IMG/VR virus record: IMGVR_UViG_3300009285_002030
Location: 1-30,027 of that record
From: a virus
Direction: 5' to 3' (one strand)
Length of the DNA stretch: 30,027 bases
The position numbers and the translations under genes were made by a program. Below are positions 1-5,385 of this stretch, piece after piece; positions within the stretch are counted from its first letter, which is position 1, and every line of letters starts with the position of its first letter. The notes below the pieces were generated by a model that saw only the letters and a list, made by a program, of their open reading frames with translations, had not been told where the DNA came from and searched no databases.

Positions 1-324
1 CTGCTTGACCCTACCGATGATATGAAGCGGGTGGCGTTCTGTGGTTGCGAGAGTACCGTTGAGATTCCCGCCTTTTCCTCCAATCCCGTCGCCATGCTCC
101 AGGTGATTGAGCGGATACAAGAGCATCAGACCAAGATACTCATTGAGATTGAGCAGGGCTACGACTCTGCCTATTGTCGAGTCCGCATTTATGACCCGCT
201 GGGAATCAAGGTGATTGGGGAGGGAACGGACACGACAAAATGCGTTGAGGGAAAGAGGCCTCCCTTGAACATCTGCCGCGCCGTCTGCCTCGCTGCCCTC
301 GCCGCACTGAAGGCGGGGGGATGA
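1..324 (+). CDS. Phage ABA-sandwich-like protein, 5' end outside window
   Basis: The reading frame is open from the first base, and the first ATG (position 22) has no ribosome binding site, so the gene most likely begins upstream of the window. About 107 residues are visible. The pattern FSSNPVAMLQVIERI near the middle and NICRAVCLAALAAL at the end resembles the small phage ABA-sandwich family, in which an 'S.d...a..vve.l' helix and a C-terminal 'a.icraal.al' helix are conserved. Those proteins are common accessory genes of tailed phages and have no known biochemical role. The next gene starts 7 bases downstream on the same strand. The family assignment is from memory of the pattern and is moderate; that it is a real gene is more certain. 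Confidence 0.6.
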   Translation: MLDPTDDMKRVAFCGCESTVEIPAFSSNPVAMLQVIERIQEHQTKILIEIEQGYDSAYCRVRIYDPLGIKVIGEGTDTTKCVEGKRPPLNICRAVCLAALAALKAGG

Positions 325-331
325 TGCGGAC

Positions 332-907
332 ATGACCCCCGTCTGGTTCATCCTCCTACTCTTGTGCGCGAACAGCGGCGCGTCAGTCGTCTTTCTCGCC
401 AGCCGCAACTACCCCTGGGCGCTGATTTACGCCGGGGCGGCGCTCATTCAAGTGGGCGGTGTTTTCTGGCTCAATCTCGGAGATTCCTATGCGGGCTCTG
501 CACAAGGATGGGGACACGGAAAACAATATGTTGGCTCAAAACAGCGAACAAACCTAGGGAGTCTGAATCAACCACTCACGGAATCCAAGATCGGTTTTGA
601 GCGTCCTCCAAATTATATTTCCTCTCGCCAACCGAATGGTCTGAAACCCAAAGACTTGATTGGCGTGCCGTGGCTTGTTGCATTTGCTCTACGCATGGAT
701 GGCTGGTGGTTACGGTCAGATATTATTTGGGCGAAGAAGAATTGTATGCCCGAAAGCGTTCAAGATCGTCCCACGCGCAGCCATGAATATCTCTTTTTAC
801 TCACGAAGTCTCAGCACTATTATTACGATGGCGACGCCATTAAGGAGCCAGCGATTTATTCCGTCGCAGTACGGATATATCACAACACGCACCGATCTAC
901 AACATGA
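332..907 (+). CDS. Chimera: small membrane protein fused to a DNA methyltransferase fragment
   Basis: The 191-residue product has two unrelated parts. Residues 1 to about 47 contain two hydrophobic segments (VWFILLLLCANSGASVVFLA and WALIYAGAALIQVGGVFW), like a small phage membrane protein. From LNLGDSYAG onward it matches the interior of N6/N4 DNA methyltransferases: GLKPKDLIGVPWLVAFAL, GWWLRSDIIWAKKN, MPESVQDRPTRSHEYLFLL, and YYYDGDAIKEP. The fragment lacks the upstream catalytic TSPPY/DPPY motif and the downstream FxGxG SAM-binding motif, so it should not be an active methylase. After KEPA the frame drifts into an unrelated 15-residue tail. The junction falls at FW-LN, where both parent families plausibly carry a Trp-Leu, which suggests recombination at short homology. 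It may be a dying remnant or a repurposed membrane protein. Confidence 0.6.
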   Translation: MTPVWFILLLLCANSGASVVFLASRNYPWALIYAGAALIQVGGVFWLNLGDSYAGSAQGWGHGKQYVGSKQRTNLGSLNQPLTESKIGFERPPNYISSRQPNGLKPKDLIGVPWLVAFALRMDGWWLRSDIIWAKKNCMPESVQDRPTRSHEYLFLLTKSQHYYYDGDAIKEPAIYSVAVRIYHNTHRSTT

Positions 908-967
908 ACCCCATCACTGGCGTGTGCCGATGCCGGTTCGATTGCTTGCCATACACTGGAAGAAACG

Positions 968-1354
968 ATGACCAAGTTGCACCGCAAGAAAGCGACCGCC
1001 ATGCGCTACCAGCTCTGGCCGGAGTTCTCCAAGCGGATCCGGGTGCGGGACAAGCGGTGCCTGGTTGATGGTCATGGATTCGGGGTCTGCGGCGGCGTCT
1101 TGCACGCCTCGCATTTTTATCCGAAGGGCAGCCACCCTTTGCTTATGCTGTTTCCCTTGAATTGCTGTGCGATGTGCGCCCGCCATCACTTATTTTGGTG
1201 GCATCGCAATCCTGTCGAAGCCTGGCAATGGTACGTCCACGTCATCCCCCACACTTGGCGTGATCAACTGGAATGCATGCGGATGAACGCGCTGGGACGC
1301 AAAGGCATGACCGAAGCGGAGCTGCGTGCGGAATGGGAGGCGTGGGGGATATGA
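968..1354 (+). CDS. NinG/Rap-like HNH-type recombination protein
   Basis: The product is 128 residues. Its core LHASHFYPKG, then NCCAMCARHHLFWW, then HRNPVEAW has the spacing of the phage NinG family: a Cys pair upstream (KRCLVDGHGFGVC), an H-x-S-H-F metal-site histidine, then N-x-x-A-x-C-x-x-H. Lambda NinG (Rap) is a structure-specific endonuclease acting on recombination intermediates, and a similar role in phage recombination or replication is inferred here. A GGAAG ribosome site lies 6 bases before the ATG. The last 33 codons (from 1253) are repeated at the end of the small gene at 1683-1853. It is short relative to lambda NinG, so it may be a minimal form; the HNH residues look intact. 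Confidence 0.72.
   Translation: MTKLHRKKATAMRYQLWPEFSKRIRVRDKRCLVDGHGFGVCGGVLHASHFYPKGSHPLLMLFPLNCCAMCARHHLFWWHRNPVEAWQWYVHVIPHTWRDQLECMRMNALGRKGMTEAELRAEWEAWGI
1253..1354 (+). repeat. Copy 1 of a duplicated gene 3' end
   Basis: This is the end of the NinG-like gene, from TWRDQLE to AEWEAWGI plus the stop codon. It pairs with 1752-1853 and is collinear over 34 codons. By eye, 28 of the 33 residues are identical, with differences mostly at third positions plus five replacements. Confidence 0.85.
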
Positions 1355-1378
1355 CATGCACCTTTTTGGAGAGACGCA

Positions 1379-1474
1379 ATGCCTACTGACCCGGTGTTTA
1401 CTCTCACCTTAAACAAACAGACCTGGCTGGTGCGTGATGCGGAAGACTACGGCACGGATCGGGGGAGGAAATGA
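1379..1474 (+). CDS. 31-residue hypothetical protein
   Basis: The ATG at 1379 follows a good ribosome site (TTGGAGAG, 6-8 bases upstream). The 31-residue product starts MPTDPVFTLTLNKQTWLVRD and is polar with a short beta-like centre. Its TGA overlaps the ATG of the next gene in an ATGA arrangement, a sign of translational coupling. I do not recognise it. The ribosome site and overlap argue that it is translated. Confidence 0.5.
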   Translation: MPTDPVFTLTLNKQTWLVRDAEDYGTDRGRK

Positions 1475-1686
1475 GTCATTCACGATTAGCGATTAGCGCT
1501 ATCGCGCTGGAGGCGCTTGATCCGCAGGATTTTAAGTGGCTCACCCTGTCGGACTCCTATCTCACCCAAGTGATTCGCCATGCGAACCTCCTCGGTCTGG
1601 AAGGCCGCAAGATCACGGAGATTCTTGGGGTGCAGGAACAGTTTGCCACTGGCCAGCGTTATATCGACTTCCGGTGTGAGCCATGA
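1471..1686 (+). CDS. Hypothetical protein (71 aa)
   Basis: The ribosome site GGGGGAGG lies just before the ATG at 1471. The product (MSHSRLAISAIALEALDPQD...) is a soluble 71-residue protein with a helical N-terminal half (AISAIALEAL) and a central LSDSYLTQVIRHANLLGLEG segment that could form a small helical bundle. I recognise no family. It is coupled at both ends by 4-base overlaps (with 1379-1474 and 1683-1853), which places it in one translational unit with its neighbours. Confidence 0.6.
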   Translation: MSHSRLAISAIALEALDPQDFKWLTLSDSYLTQVIRHANLLGLEGRKITEILGVQEQFATGQRYIDFRCEP

Positions 1687-1853
1687 CCCCCCACCCACCC
1701 CATCGTGTTGACGTGCTACGGGACGGGGAAGGTGGACGTGAAACCCTTCAAACGTGGCGCGACCAACTCGAAGCCATGCGGATCAACGCGCGGGGACGTA
1801 AAGGCATGACCGAGTCTGAGCTGCGCGCCGAATGGGAGGCGTTGGGGATATGA
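1683..1853 (+). CDS. 56-residue hybrid ending in a copy of the NinG-like C-terminus
   Basis: The ATG at 1683 overlaps the preceding stop (ATGA). The product is 56 residues: about 23 residues of unrelated, Pro- and Gly-rich sequence (MTPHPPHRVDVLRDGEGG...) followed by TWRDQLEAMRINARGRKG and TESELRAEWEALGI, which copies the last 33 residues of the NinG-like protein. There is no HNH core, so nuclease activity is not expected. The copied tail is rich in charged helix-forming residues and may be a protein-protein contact. Both the reading frame and the stop survived despite nucleotide divergence, which hints at selection on the peptide. Confidence 0.6.
   Translation: MTPHPPHRVDVLRDGEGGRETLQTWRDQLEAMRINARGRKGMTESELRAEWEALGI
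1752..1853 (+). repeat. Copy 2 of a duplicated gene 3' end
   Basis: Second copy of the 34-codon segment described at 1253-1354. It runs from TWRDQLE to the TGA stop and here forms the last part of a 56-residue protein. Confidence 0.85.
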
Positions 1854-1887
1854 CGCTTTCCCTTGAAGCCCAGGCTGAGTTGGTGCA

Positions 1888-1995
1888 ATGGAAAAGTATA
1901 ACGGCCTAACAAACCTCATATGGGTAGTGAGCATGGCTGTCTTAGGATATGCGTGTCTGTTTACCGCAATCTTCCAACTTATTCTTATTCCATGA
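1888..1995 (+). CDS. 35-residue single-TM membrane peptide
   Basis: The ATG at 1888 opens a 35-codon frame (MEKYNGLTNLIWVVSMAVLG... ending FQLILIP). Apart from the first eight residues it is almost entirely hydrophobic, so it should be a single transmembrane peptide with a short cytoplasmic N-terminus. Its stop overlaps the next ATG as ATGA. No strong ribosome site is visible. Such mini membrane proteins are frequent in phage accessory regions (holin-like or superinfection-related), but no role can be assigned. Confidence 0.5.
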   Translation: MEKYNGLTNLIWVVSMAVLGYACLFTAIFQLILIP

Positions 1996-2348
1996 GTGAC
2001 CCCACAGTAGCACAGCAGGAGGTAGGTCAAGTCGCTACTCGTAAACACTATCGTTTATGGCTGTTTCGACGCTGGTGTTATATCAAGGCTGTCCGATGGT
2101 GGACAGAGCCTCTCGCTTCAAGGATTCACCAATGGACAAAGTGGGCTGCCCAACCGACGAGGGAGCAACCAAAATATCTTCCACGATGGTTTAGGCGATG
2201 GTGTGCTGGGCTAACGAATGCTGCGTGGACTCACGTGTGCGGACATGATTTATTCTATAGCTTCAAAATTGGATGCATCTATTGGTGGCCTCGATACGCT
2301 AAACATGCTTTGGGCTTACTTGAGATGAGGGAAAGAGGAACGCCATGA
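1992..2348 (+). CDS. Trp/Arg/Cys-rich hypothetical protein (118 aa)
   Basis: I place the start at the ATG at 1992, which overlaps the stop of the preceding membrane peptide; an upstream ATG at 1920 is in frame but lies inside that gene. The 118-residue product is unusually rich in Trp and Arg, with repeated clusters such as RLWLFRRWCYIKAVRWW, PRWFRRWCAG and CIYWWPRYAKHALG. The clusters look like amphipathic or interfacial helices that would bind membranes or nucleic acid. No known family is recognised. The end overlaps the start of the acyltransferase-like gene by 4 bases. Confidence 0.55.
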   Translation: MSDPTVAQQEVGQVATRKHYRLWLFRRWCYIKAVRWWTEPLASRIHQWTKWAAQPTREQPKYLPRWFRRWCAGLTNAAWTHVCGHDLFYSFKIGCIYWWPRYAKHALGLLEMRERGTP

Positions 2349-2842
2349 CTGACCTAACCCCCTATCTGGCCGCGGTGCGGACATCGATAACGCTCGTTCC
2401 GATCTCACTTAATCAAGCGAATGAGTTTGTCAGAAAACTGCATCGTCATCATCGGCCTGTGGTGGGGCATAAGTTTAGTATCGGTGTTGCAACTGGGCCG
2501 ACAACTCTTGTTGGAGTCTGCATTGTCGGGCGACCGATTGCACGGCATTTCGACGACGGTGAAACATTGGAAGTCCTCCGTACGGCGACTGATGGAACGA
2601 AAAATGCCAACTCAATGCTCTATGGAGCCGCGCAACGCGCAACGTTCGCTCTCGGTTATCGTCGGCTGATTACTTACACGAGAACCGACGAGTCAGGTGC
2701 GAGTCTGAAAGCCTCCAACTGGCGATGCATCGCACGGCGTCCAGCTCGATCATGGAAATTGGCATCGAGGATGAGACCACGTCAGGAAACAACCGAACCA
2801 TTCGAGCGATTCCTTTGGGAGATAGTCATATGTCCGACTTGA
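2345..2842 (+). CDS. XF1762-like GNAT-fold acyltransferase
   Basis: The 165-residue product matches the pattern of the XF1762 family, GNAT-like proteins common in phages and mobile elements: NQANEFVRKLHRHHRPVVGH, then FSIGVA, LVGVCIVGRPIARHFDDG, LEVLRTATDGTKNANSMLYG, ALGYRRLITYT, and GASLKASNWRCI. These cover the substrate helix with its paired His residues, the central beta strands and the acetyl-CoA-type loop. The substrate is unknown. The first 12 residues (MTDLTPYLAAVR) do not belong to the family. They duplicate the start of the next gene at 2830, so this is a graft of a foreign gene start onto the enzyme. The ribosome site is AGAGGA. Confidence 0.72.
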   Translation: MTDLTPYLAAVRTSITLVPISLNQANEFVRKLHRHHRPVVGHKFSIGVATGPTTLVGVCIVGRPIARHFDDGETLEVLRTATDGTKNANSMLYGAAQRATFALGYRRLITYTRTDESGASLKASNWRCIARRPARSWKLASRMRPRQETTEPFERFLWEIVICPT

Positions 2843-3012
2843 CCCCTTACCTGTCCGCGGTGCGTGAGCAGCTGGCGAAGGTCATCTGCGATGTGGCTCC
2901 ACACCTTGAGCAGCATTGCCTTGGACTGGCTGAGCAATTCCGACAGCGCGCTACAGGAGAGAAAGGAATGGCTGATGGCCTAACACTTTCTGTGGAGGAA
3001 AAGGATGAATGA
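2830..3012 (+). CDS. Hypothetical protein (60 aa), source of the duplicated DLTPYL start
   Basis: The ATG at 2830 follows a GGGAG ribosome site and overlaps the end of the acyltransferase gene. The 60-residue product (MSDLTPYLSAVREQLAKVIC...) is predicted largely helical, with LAKVICDVAPHLEQHCLGLAEQ as an amphipathic segment and an acidic end. Its first 12 residues are nearly identical to those of the upstream gene (10 of 12). I do not recognise a family. The following gene starts inside its last codons (ATGAATGA). Confidence 0.55.
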   Translation: MSDLTPYLSAVREQLAKVICDVAPHLEQHCLGLAEQFRQRATGEKGMADGLTLSVEEKDE

Positions 3013-3472
3013 ACGCACGGCGTGGCTCCGCACACGGTTTGCGGGCATTTTGAAAAATCACGGGTTTGCAGTCGTCGAAGACGCCCCGGTGATTTTTGAC
3101 CTGACCGAGGCCCAAGGTGTGCTGTGTCGATGTGCGGCGAATAAATGCGGCCCGCATCGCTGTTGGCCGTCTTGTGTGGGGTGGGGATGGTTCGGCATGG
3201 CGTTAGTGTATATTGTGTTCTTTTTGACCGGCACGTATCAAGATAATCGTCAAGTGAGAGGGGAAATTGAAACCGCGTATCAACGCATGTTGGATGCGGC
3301 GGTGAAACATGAAGTAGCTCCCATCCAATCAGAGTTGTCCGCCTGGAAGGAAGCACGCAAGAAAGAATGGAGCAATATCTTGTCAGATTGGACGGGGAGG
3401 GACATCTCTGACGAGGAGTCGACGCAAGGAGTAGAGCATCTCCGACGAGGAATCTCTCCCGACAACCGTTGA
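3005..3472 (+). CDS. Hypothetical protein with central TM segment and charged C-terminal helix
   Basis: The 155-residue product has a Cys/His cluster at residues 41-57 (CRCAANKCGPHRCWPSC), then a transmembrane segment (WGWFGMALVYIVFFLTG), then a charged helix of about 80 residues (NRQVRGEIETAYQRMLDAAV... and SAWKEARKKEWSNIL) likely to form a coiled coil. The Cys cluster could bind metal, or it may be the remnant of a fused small protein. The architecture resembles an envelope protein with a helical stalk, but no family is recognised. The ribosome site is GAGGAAAAGG, and the start overlaps the preceding gene. Confidence 0.55.
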   Translation: MNERTAWLRTRFAGILKNHGFAVVEDAPVIFDLTEAQGVLCRCAANKCGPHRCWPSCVGWGWFGMALVYIVFFLTGTYQDNRQVRGEIETAYQRMLDAAVKHEVAPIQSELSAWKEARKKEWSNILSDWTGRDISDEESTQGVEHLRRGISPDNR

Positions 3473-3484
3473 GGACGTGACATT

Positions 3485-3691
3485 ATGGGGGTCGTTGCGT
3501 GGGTCGTGGTGGTCGGCATATTGAGTGCGTGGTGGGTGTGGCGGTTTGATCTGCCTGATCGTAACCCTTTTTTGATTCTTCGGGTTTACCGGCTCGTGGT
3601 GTTGGGGTTGTGTCTGCTCTTCGTGGCTGTCTTGTATAAGGCAGTGGTCTATCGCACCGAGCTTCGCTTTGTCATTCAGTCCTGTCGATGA
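3485..3691 (+). CDS. Small protein with two TM segments
   Basis: The 68-residue product has two hydrophobic segments, VVAWVVVVGILSAWWVW near the start and LVVLGLCLLFVAVLYKAVV in the second half, separated by a polar loop (RFDLPDRNPF). Size and topology are compatible with a class II holin, but the sequence carries no diagnostic motif and the recognised lysin lies far away (27318), so the role stays open. Its stop overlaps the start of the next gene (ATGA). Confidence 0.55.
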   Translation: MGVVAWVVVVGILSAWWVWRFDLPDRNPFLILRVYRLVVLGLCLLFVAVLYKAVVYRTELRFVIQSCR

Positions 3692-3960
3692 CATGGGAAG
3701 ATTTACCGGCCGGCTTGGTCGATGCTTTTCGACAAGAGGCGTTTTCGCTCAAGGGGGAAGGAATCCTGATTGTGAGACTTTCAAGGGGGAGCTTTCGGGT
3801 GTCCTCTCAGGCGGGAAGTTTTTTCGCTAAACTGTATGACCGGCTCGACGATCTGATCCGTCATCAGACAAAATCTGATGTCCTCGTCATGGTGGGACGG
3901 GTGGACAAAGCAGGAGCTCCCATGTCACCCCAAGTCCAGATCAGGGAGTTTGGGGTCTAA
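3688..3960 (+). CDS. Hypothetical soluble protein (90 aa)
   Basis: The ATG at 3688 overlaps the preceding stop. The 90-residue product (MTWEDLPAGLVDAFRQEAFS...) shows alternating strands in the centre (GILIVRLSRGSFRVSS) and a helix (AKLYDRLDDLIRHQ), so it is probably a small alpha/beta protein. No family is recognised. It ends one base into the following lipoprotein-like gene, consistent with co-translation. Confidence 0.55.
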   Translation: MTWEDLPAGLVDAFRQEAFSLKGEGILIVRLSRGSFRVSSQAGSFFAKLYDRLDDLIRHQTKSDVLVMVGRVDKAGAPMSPQVQIREFGV

Positions 3961-4250
3961 TGTGGCGGGCGGTGATCTGCTTACTTATTGCGGGGTGTTC
4001 GCCGCCACTTGATGTTGGGAGTCTGCCGAACGGACGGTTTCGGGAGTATGAGGAAGCGCCAGACGCCTGGGAAGCGTTGTGCACCGGCGGGCGCTATCCG
4101 TTTGTGGCTGGGGAGTTGATTACACACGAAGATGCCCTGTGGCTAGACCAGGTCTATGCCTGCCCTATGGGGTGCGCTGCTCCTCAGGCTGGTGACGTCA
4201 ACGCTCGGTGTGAAATGATTGTTCGGCTCTCGCCCTGGGAGGGATTTTGA
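3960..4250 (+). CDS. Putative phage-encoded lipoprotein (96 aa)
   Basis: The product begins MWRAVICLLIAGCSPP: a short positive n-region, a hydrophobic stretch and an LIAGC lipobox, so cleavage before Cys13 and lipid attachment are predicted. The mature part contains five further cysteines (for example ALCTGG and ACPMGCAAP). Phage lipoproteins of this size are often superinfection-exclusion proteins or outer-membrane spanins, but there is no Rz partner overlapping it, so I do not name one. It is the last gene of the left rightward block and faces the leftward operon. Confidence 0.55.
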   Translation: MWRAVICLLIAGCSPPLDVGSLPNGRFREYEEAPDAWEALCTGGRYPFVAGELITHEDALWLDQVYACPMGCAAPQAGDVNARCEMIVRLSPWEGF

Positions 4251-4306
4251 GACGCTCGCCACGAGTCACCTCGTACGGGACCCACAACCCACGCCCTGGT
4301 CGTCCC

Positions 4307-4465
4307 TTAGCTCATCTCCTTCTTCATCATCCGTAACAACGCCTGTTTATACCCTTCTTTCCCCGCAATGTTTCGTCGAAACGACTCATAGACCTCAATT
4401 TCTCCATTCTGAAACTGGACAAACGTCTTGATGATCCGTCGGACCTTGGGGGTGCGGGGGGGCAT
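4307..4465 (-). CDS. Hypothetical basic protein (52 aa), leftward operon
   Basis: Leftward frame whose ATG (4465) abuts the stop of the upstream gene, so the two are probably co-translated. The 52-residue product (MPPRTPKVRRIIKTFVQFQN...) is basic and ends in a helix rich in Lys and Met (YKQALLRMMKKEM). No family is recognised. It is the last gene of the leftward cluster, 56 bases from the end of the convergent lipoprotein gene. Confidence 0.5.
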   Translation of the reverse strand: MPPRTPKVRRIIKTFVQFQNGEIEVYESFRRNIAGKEGYKQALLRMMKKEMS

Positions 4466-4660
4466 CTAGTTCTTTCCTTGTGTCAGCATCGCATCGGCTA
4501 GTTCGTAGGCATATTTCGCTAGGGTTGCATTGGTCATTGTGCTGATTTCGTGTTGTCGTCCTGCAATGATCCCTAACAAGGCTTTTCCTGCAAACCAATC
4601 ACGAAGAGACATTCCCTTCTGTTGGGCGTGGGTTGGCTGGGTAGTGGGCGTGTCGGTCAT
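4466..4660 (-). CDS. Conserved phage-type protein, MSLRDWFAGKAL motif (64 aa)
   Basis: The product is 64 residues. The core MSLRDWFAGKALLGIIAG followed by AKYAYELADAML is a recurrent pattern in small proteins of phages and prophages, typically 'SLRDyFAgqAL...' then 'A..aY..ADAML'. Function is unknown. The N-terminal 15 residues are Thr/Gln-rich and probably disordered. An internal ATG at MSLRDW could be an alternative start. It lies in the leftward operon, and its stop codon directly abuts the ATG of the next gene. Confidence 0.65.
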   Translation of the reverse strand: MTDTPTTQPTHAQQKGMSLRDWFAGKALLGIIAGRQHEISTMTNATLAKYAYELADAMLTQGKN

Positions 4661-4736
4661 GTTTGCCCCTCCGCGTGGGTGATGGCGTCGGCCATAATCA
4701 CCAATTCAGGCGCGACACAAATTCATACGTTTGCAT
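4657..4736 (-). pseudogene. Possible frameshifted small gene (MQTYEF.../...APELVIMADAI)
   Basis: On the leftward strand a strong ribosome site (GAAGGAGG) precedes an ATG at 4736 that encodes only MQTYEFVSRLNW before a stop. In another frame the same DNA reads APELVIMADAITHAEGQT, and its stop overlaps the ATG of the 4466-4660 gene (ATGA). Read together as MQTYEFV-APELVIMADAI..., they would form one small protein. This looks like a frameshift that split a gene, or a sequencing error. A programmed shift is less likely because no classical slippery heptamer is visible. Confidence 0.3.
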
Positions 4737-4792
4737 CGTACCTCCTTCGCCCTGGGGCGGGTTAGCCTTTCCACACTTCCAATCGCCATCGG

Positions 4793-5002
4793 TTATGGTA
4801 ACGTAGTTAACGCATCAAGACGAAACCGATCCCCGACTGCTCCGTCTTCCATACCATTGAGAAATTGGTCCACTTGGCTACTATCTACAAACGCTATCTT
4901 TTCTTCTGCTTCTCTAGCCGTCCATACTCGTTTATCTCTTCGTCCATATTGATACCCTAAAACAAAGGGATCGACTACTCCAAACAAGACTTGTTTATTC
5001 AT
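4793..5002 (-). CDS. Conserved hypothetical phage protein (69 aa), leftward operon
   Basis: A CGGAGGG ribosome site precedes the ATG (5002). The 69-residue product contains LGYQYGRRDKRVWTAREAEE, then KIAFVDSSQVDQFLNGMEDG and GDRFRLD. The motif pair 'GY.yG..dk.wt.e.a' and 'FLnGmeDGl.GDrFRL' looks familiar from small phage-encoded proteins of unknown function. It is predicted alpha-helical and soluble. Rightward readings of this stretch are shadows. Confidence 0.6.
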   Translation of the reverse strand: MNKQVLFGVVDPFVLGYQYGRRDKRVWTAREAEEKIAFVDSSQVDQFLNGMEDGAVGDRFRLDALTTLP

Positions 5003-5025
5003 CGACTTACCCTCCGAGGTTGGGG

Positions 5026-5169
5026 TTACTCTTGCTCAATGTTCTCTGACTGACAATGATGGCATGACGGCGTCTCTTGGCACTCCTGACAGACCTTGCC
5101 GGATAAGTCTTTGCCATCCCACCATTCACCACACGCCATACACATTCCATTGACCTGTTCGGTCGTCAT
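5026..5169 (-). CDS. Small zinc-ribbon-like protein (47 aa)
   Basis: First gene of the leftward operon. The 47-residue product starts MTTEQVNGMCMACGEWWDGK and has three CxxC knuckles: CMAC, CQEC and CHHC, the last including two His (PSCHHC). This is enough for one or two zinc sites, so a nucleic-acid or protein adaptor is plausible. A G-rich stretch (GGAAGGGGGTGG) upstream can serve as ribosome site. Its transcription probably starts at the leftward promoter 5212-5240. The family is unknown. Confidence 0.6.
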   Translation of the reverse strand: MTTEQVNGMCMACGEWWDGKDLSGKVCQECQETPSCHHCQSENIEQE

Positions 5170-5191
5170 CGCTTTCCACCCCCTTCCTTAG

Positions 5192-5219
5192 TTGTCTGCT
5201 CCACTGTGTCAAGTATACT
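5192..5219 (+). promoter_or_regulatory. Possible rightward sigma70-type promoter for the packaging/virion block
   Basis: TTGTCT (5192-5197), 16-base spacer and TATACT (5214-5219). The -10 is good and the -35 is fair. Its -10 overlaps the -10 of the leftward promoter because AGTATACT is palindromic. A weaker alternative, TTGTAT with TAGACT at a 17-base spacing, lies nearer the small terminase gene. Confidence 0.4.
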
Positions 5220-5240
5220 AGCCTAGCCTAGCCATGTCGA
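5212..5240 (-). promoter_or_regulatory. Leftward sigma70-type promoter
   Basis: Read leftward: TCGACA (-35, 5240-5235), exactly 17 bases, then TATACT (-10, 5217-5212). Each hexamer matches consensus at 5 of 6 positions. The spacer consists of three direct GGCTA units (TAGCC on the plus strand, 5219-5233), a possible operator. It lies 43 bases upstream of the first leftward gene. Confidence 0.6.
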
Positions 5241-5385
5241 GGATTATTTTATGATGAAGAGAAAAAAGTTTCGCCCAAAAGATTCTCAAGAAATCCCTTG
5301 TATTGCTCCTCGATCTCTGCTAGACTTTCAGTAACGTATCATCCTGCCTTTGGGCATCCTGAGCGTTCACGCTGTTGGAGGTGAC

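Noticed and set aside
1850-1909. 19-codon frame MTLSLEAQAELVQWKSITA with ATGA overlap
   Set aside because: The overlap is suggestive, but the frame is very short, has no independent ribosome site and no recognisable feature; it may be a leader or chance.
2847-3356. Leftward frame of 169 codons
   Set aside because: It is opposite two coupled rightward genes with good ribosome sites; Ser/Thr/Arg-rich shadow sequence.
4251-4306. Bidirectional terminator between convergent genes
   Set aside because: GGGAC/GTCCC can pair, but the loop is long and no T-run follows on either strand.
4219-4431. Rightward frame of 70 codons after the lipoprotein gene
   Set aside because: Ser/Thr/Pro-rich shadow of the leftward 52-residue gene, with no ribosome site.
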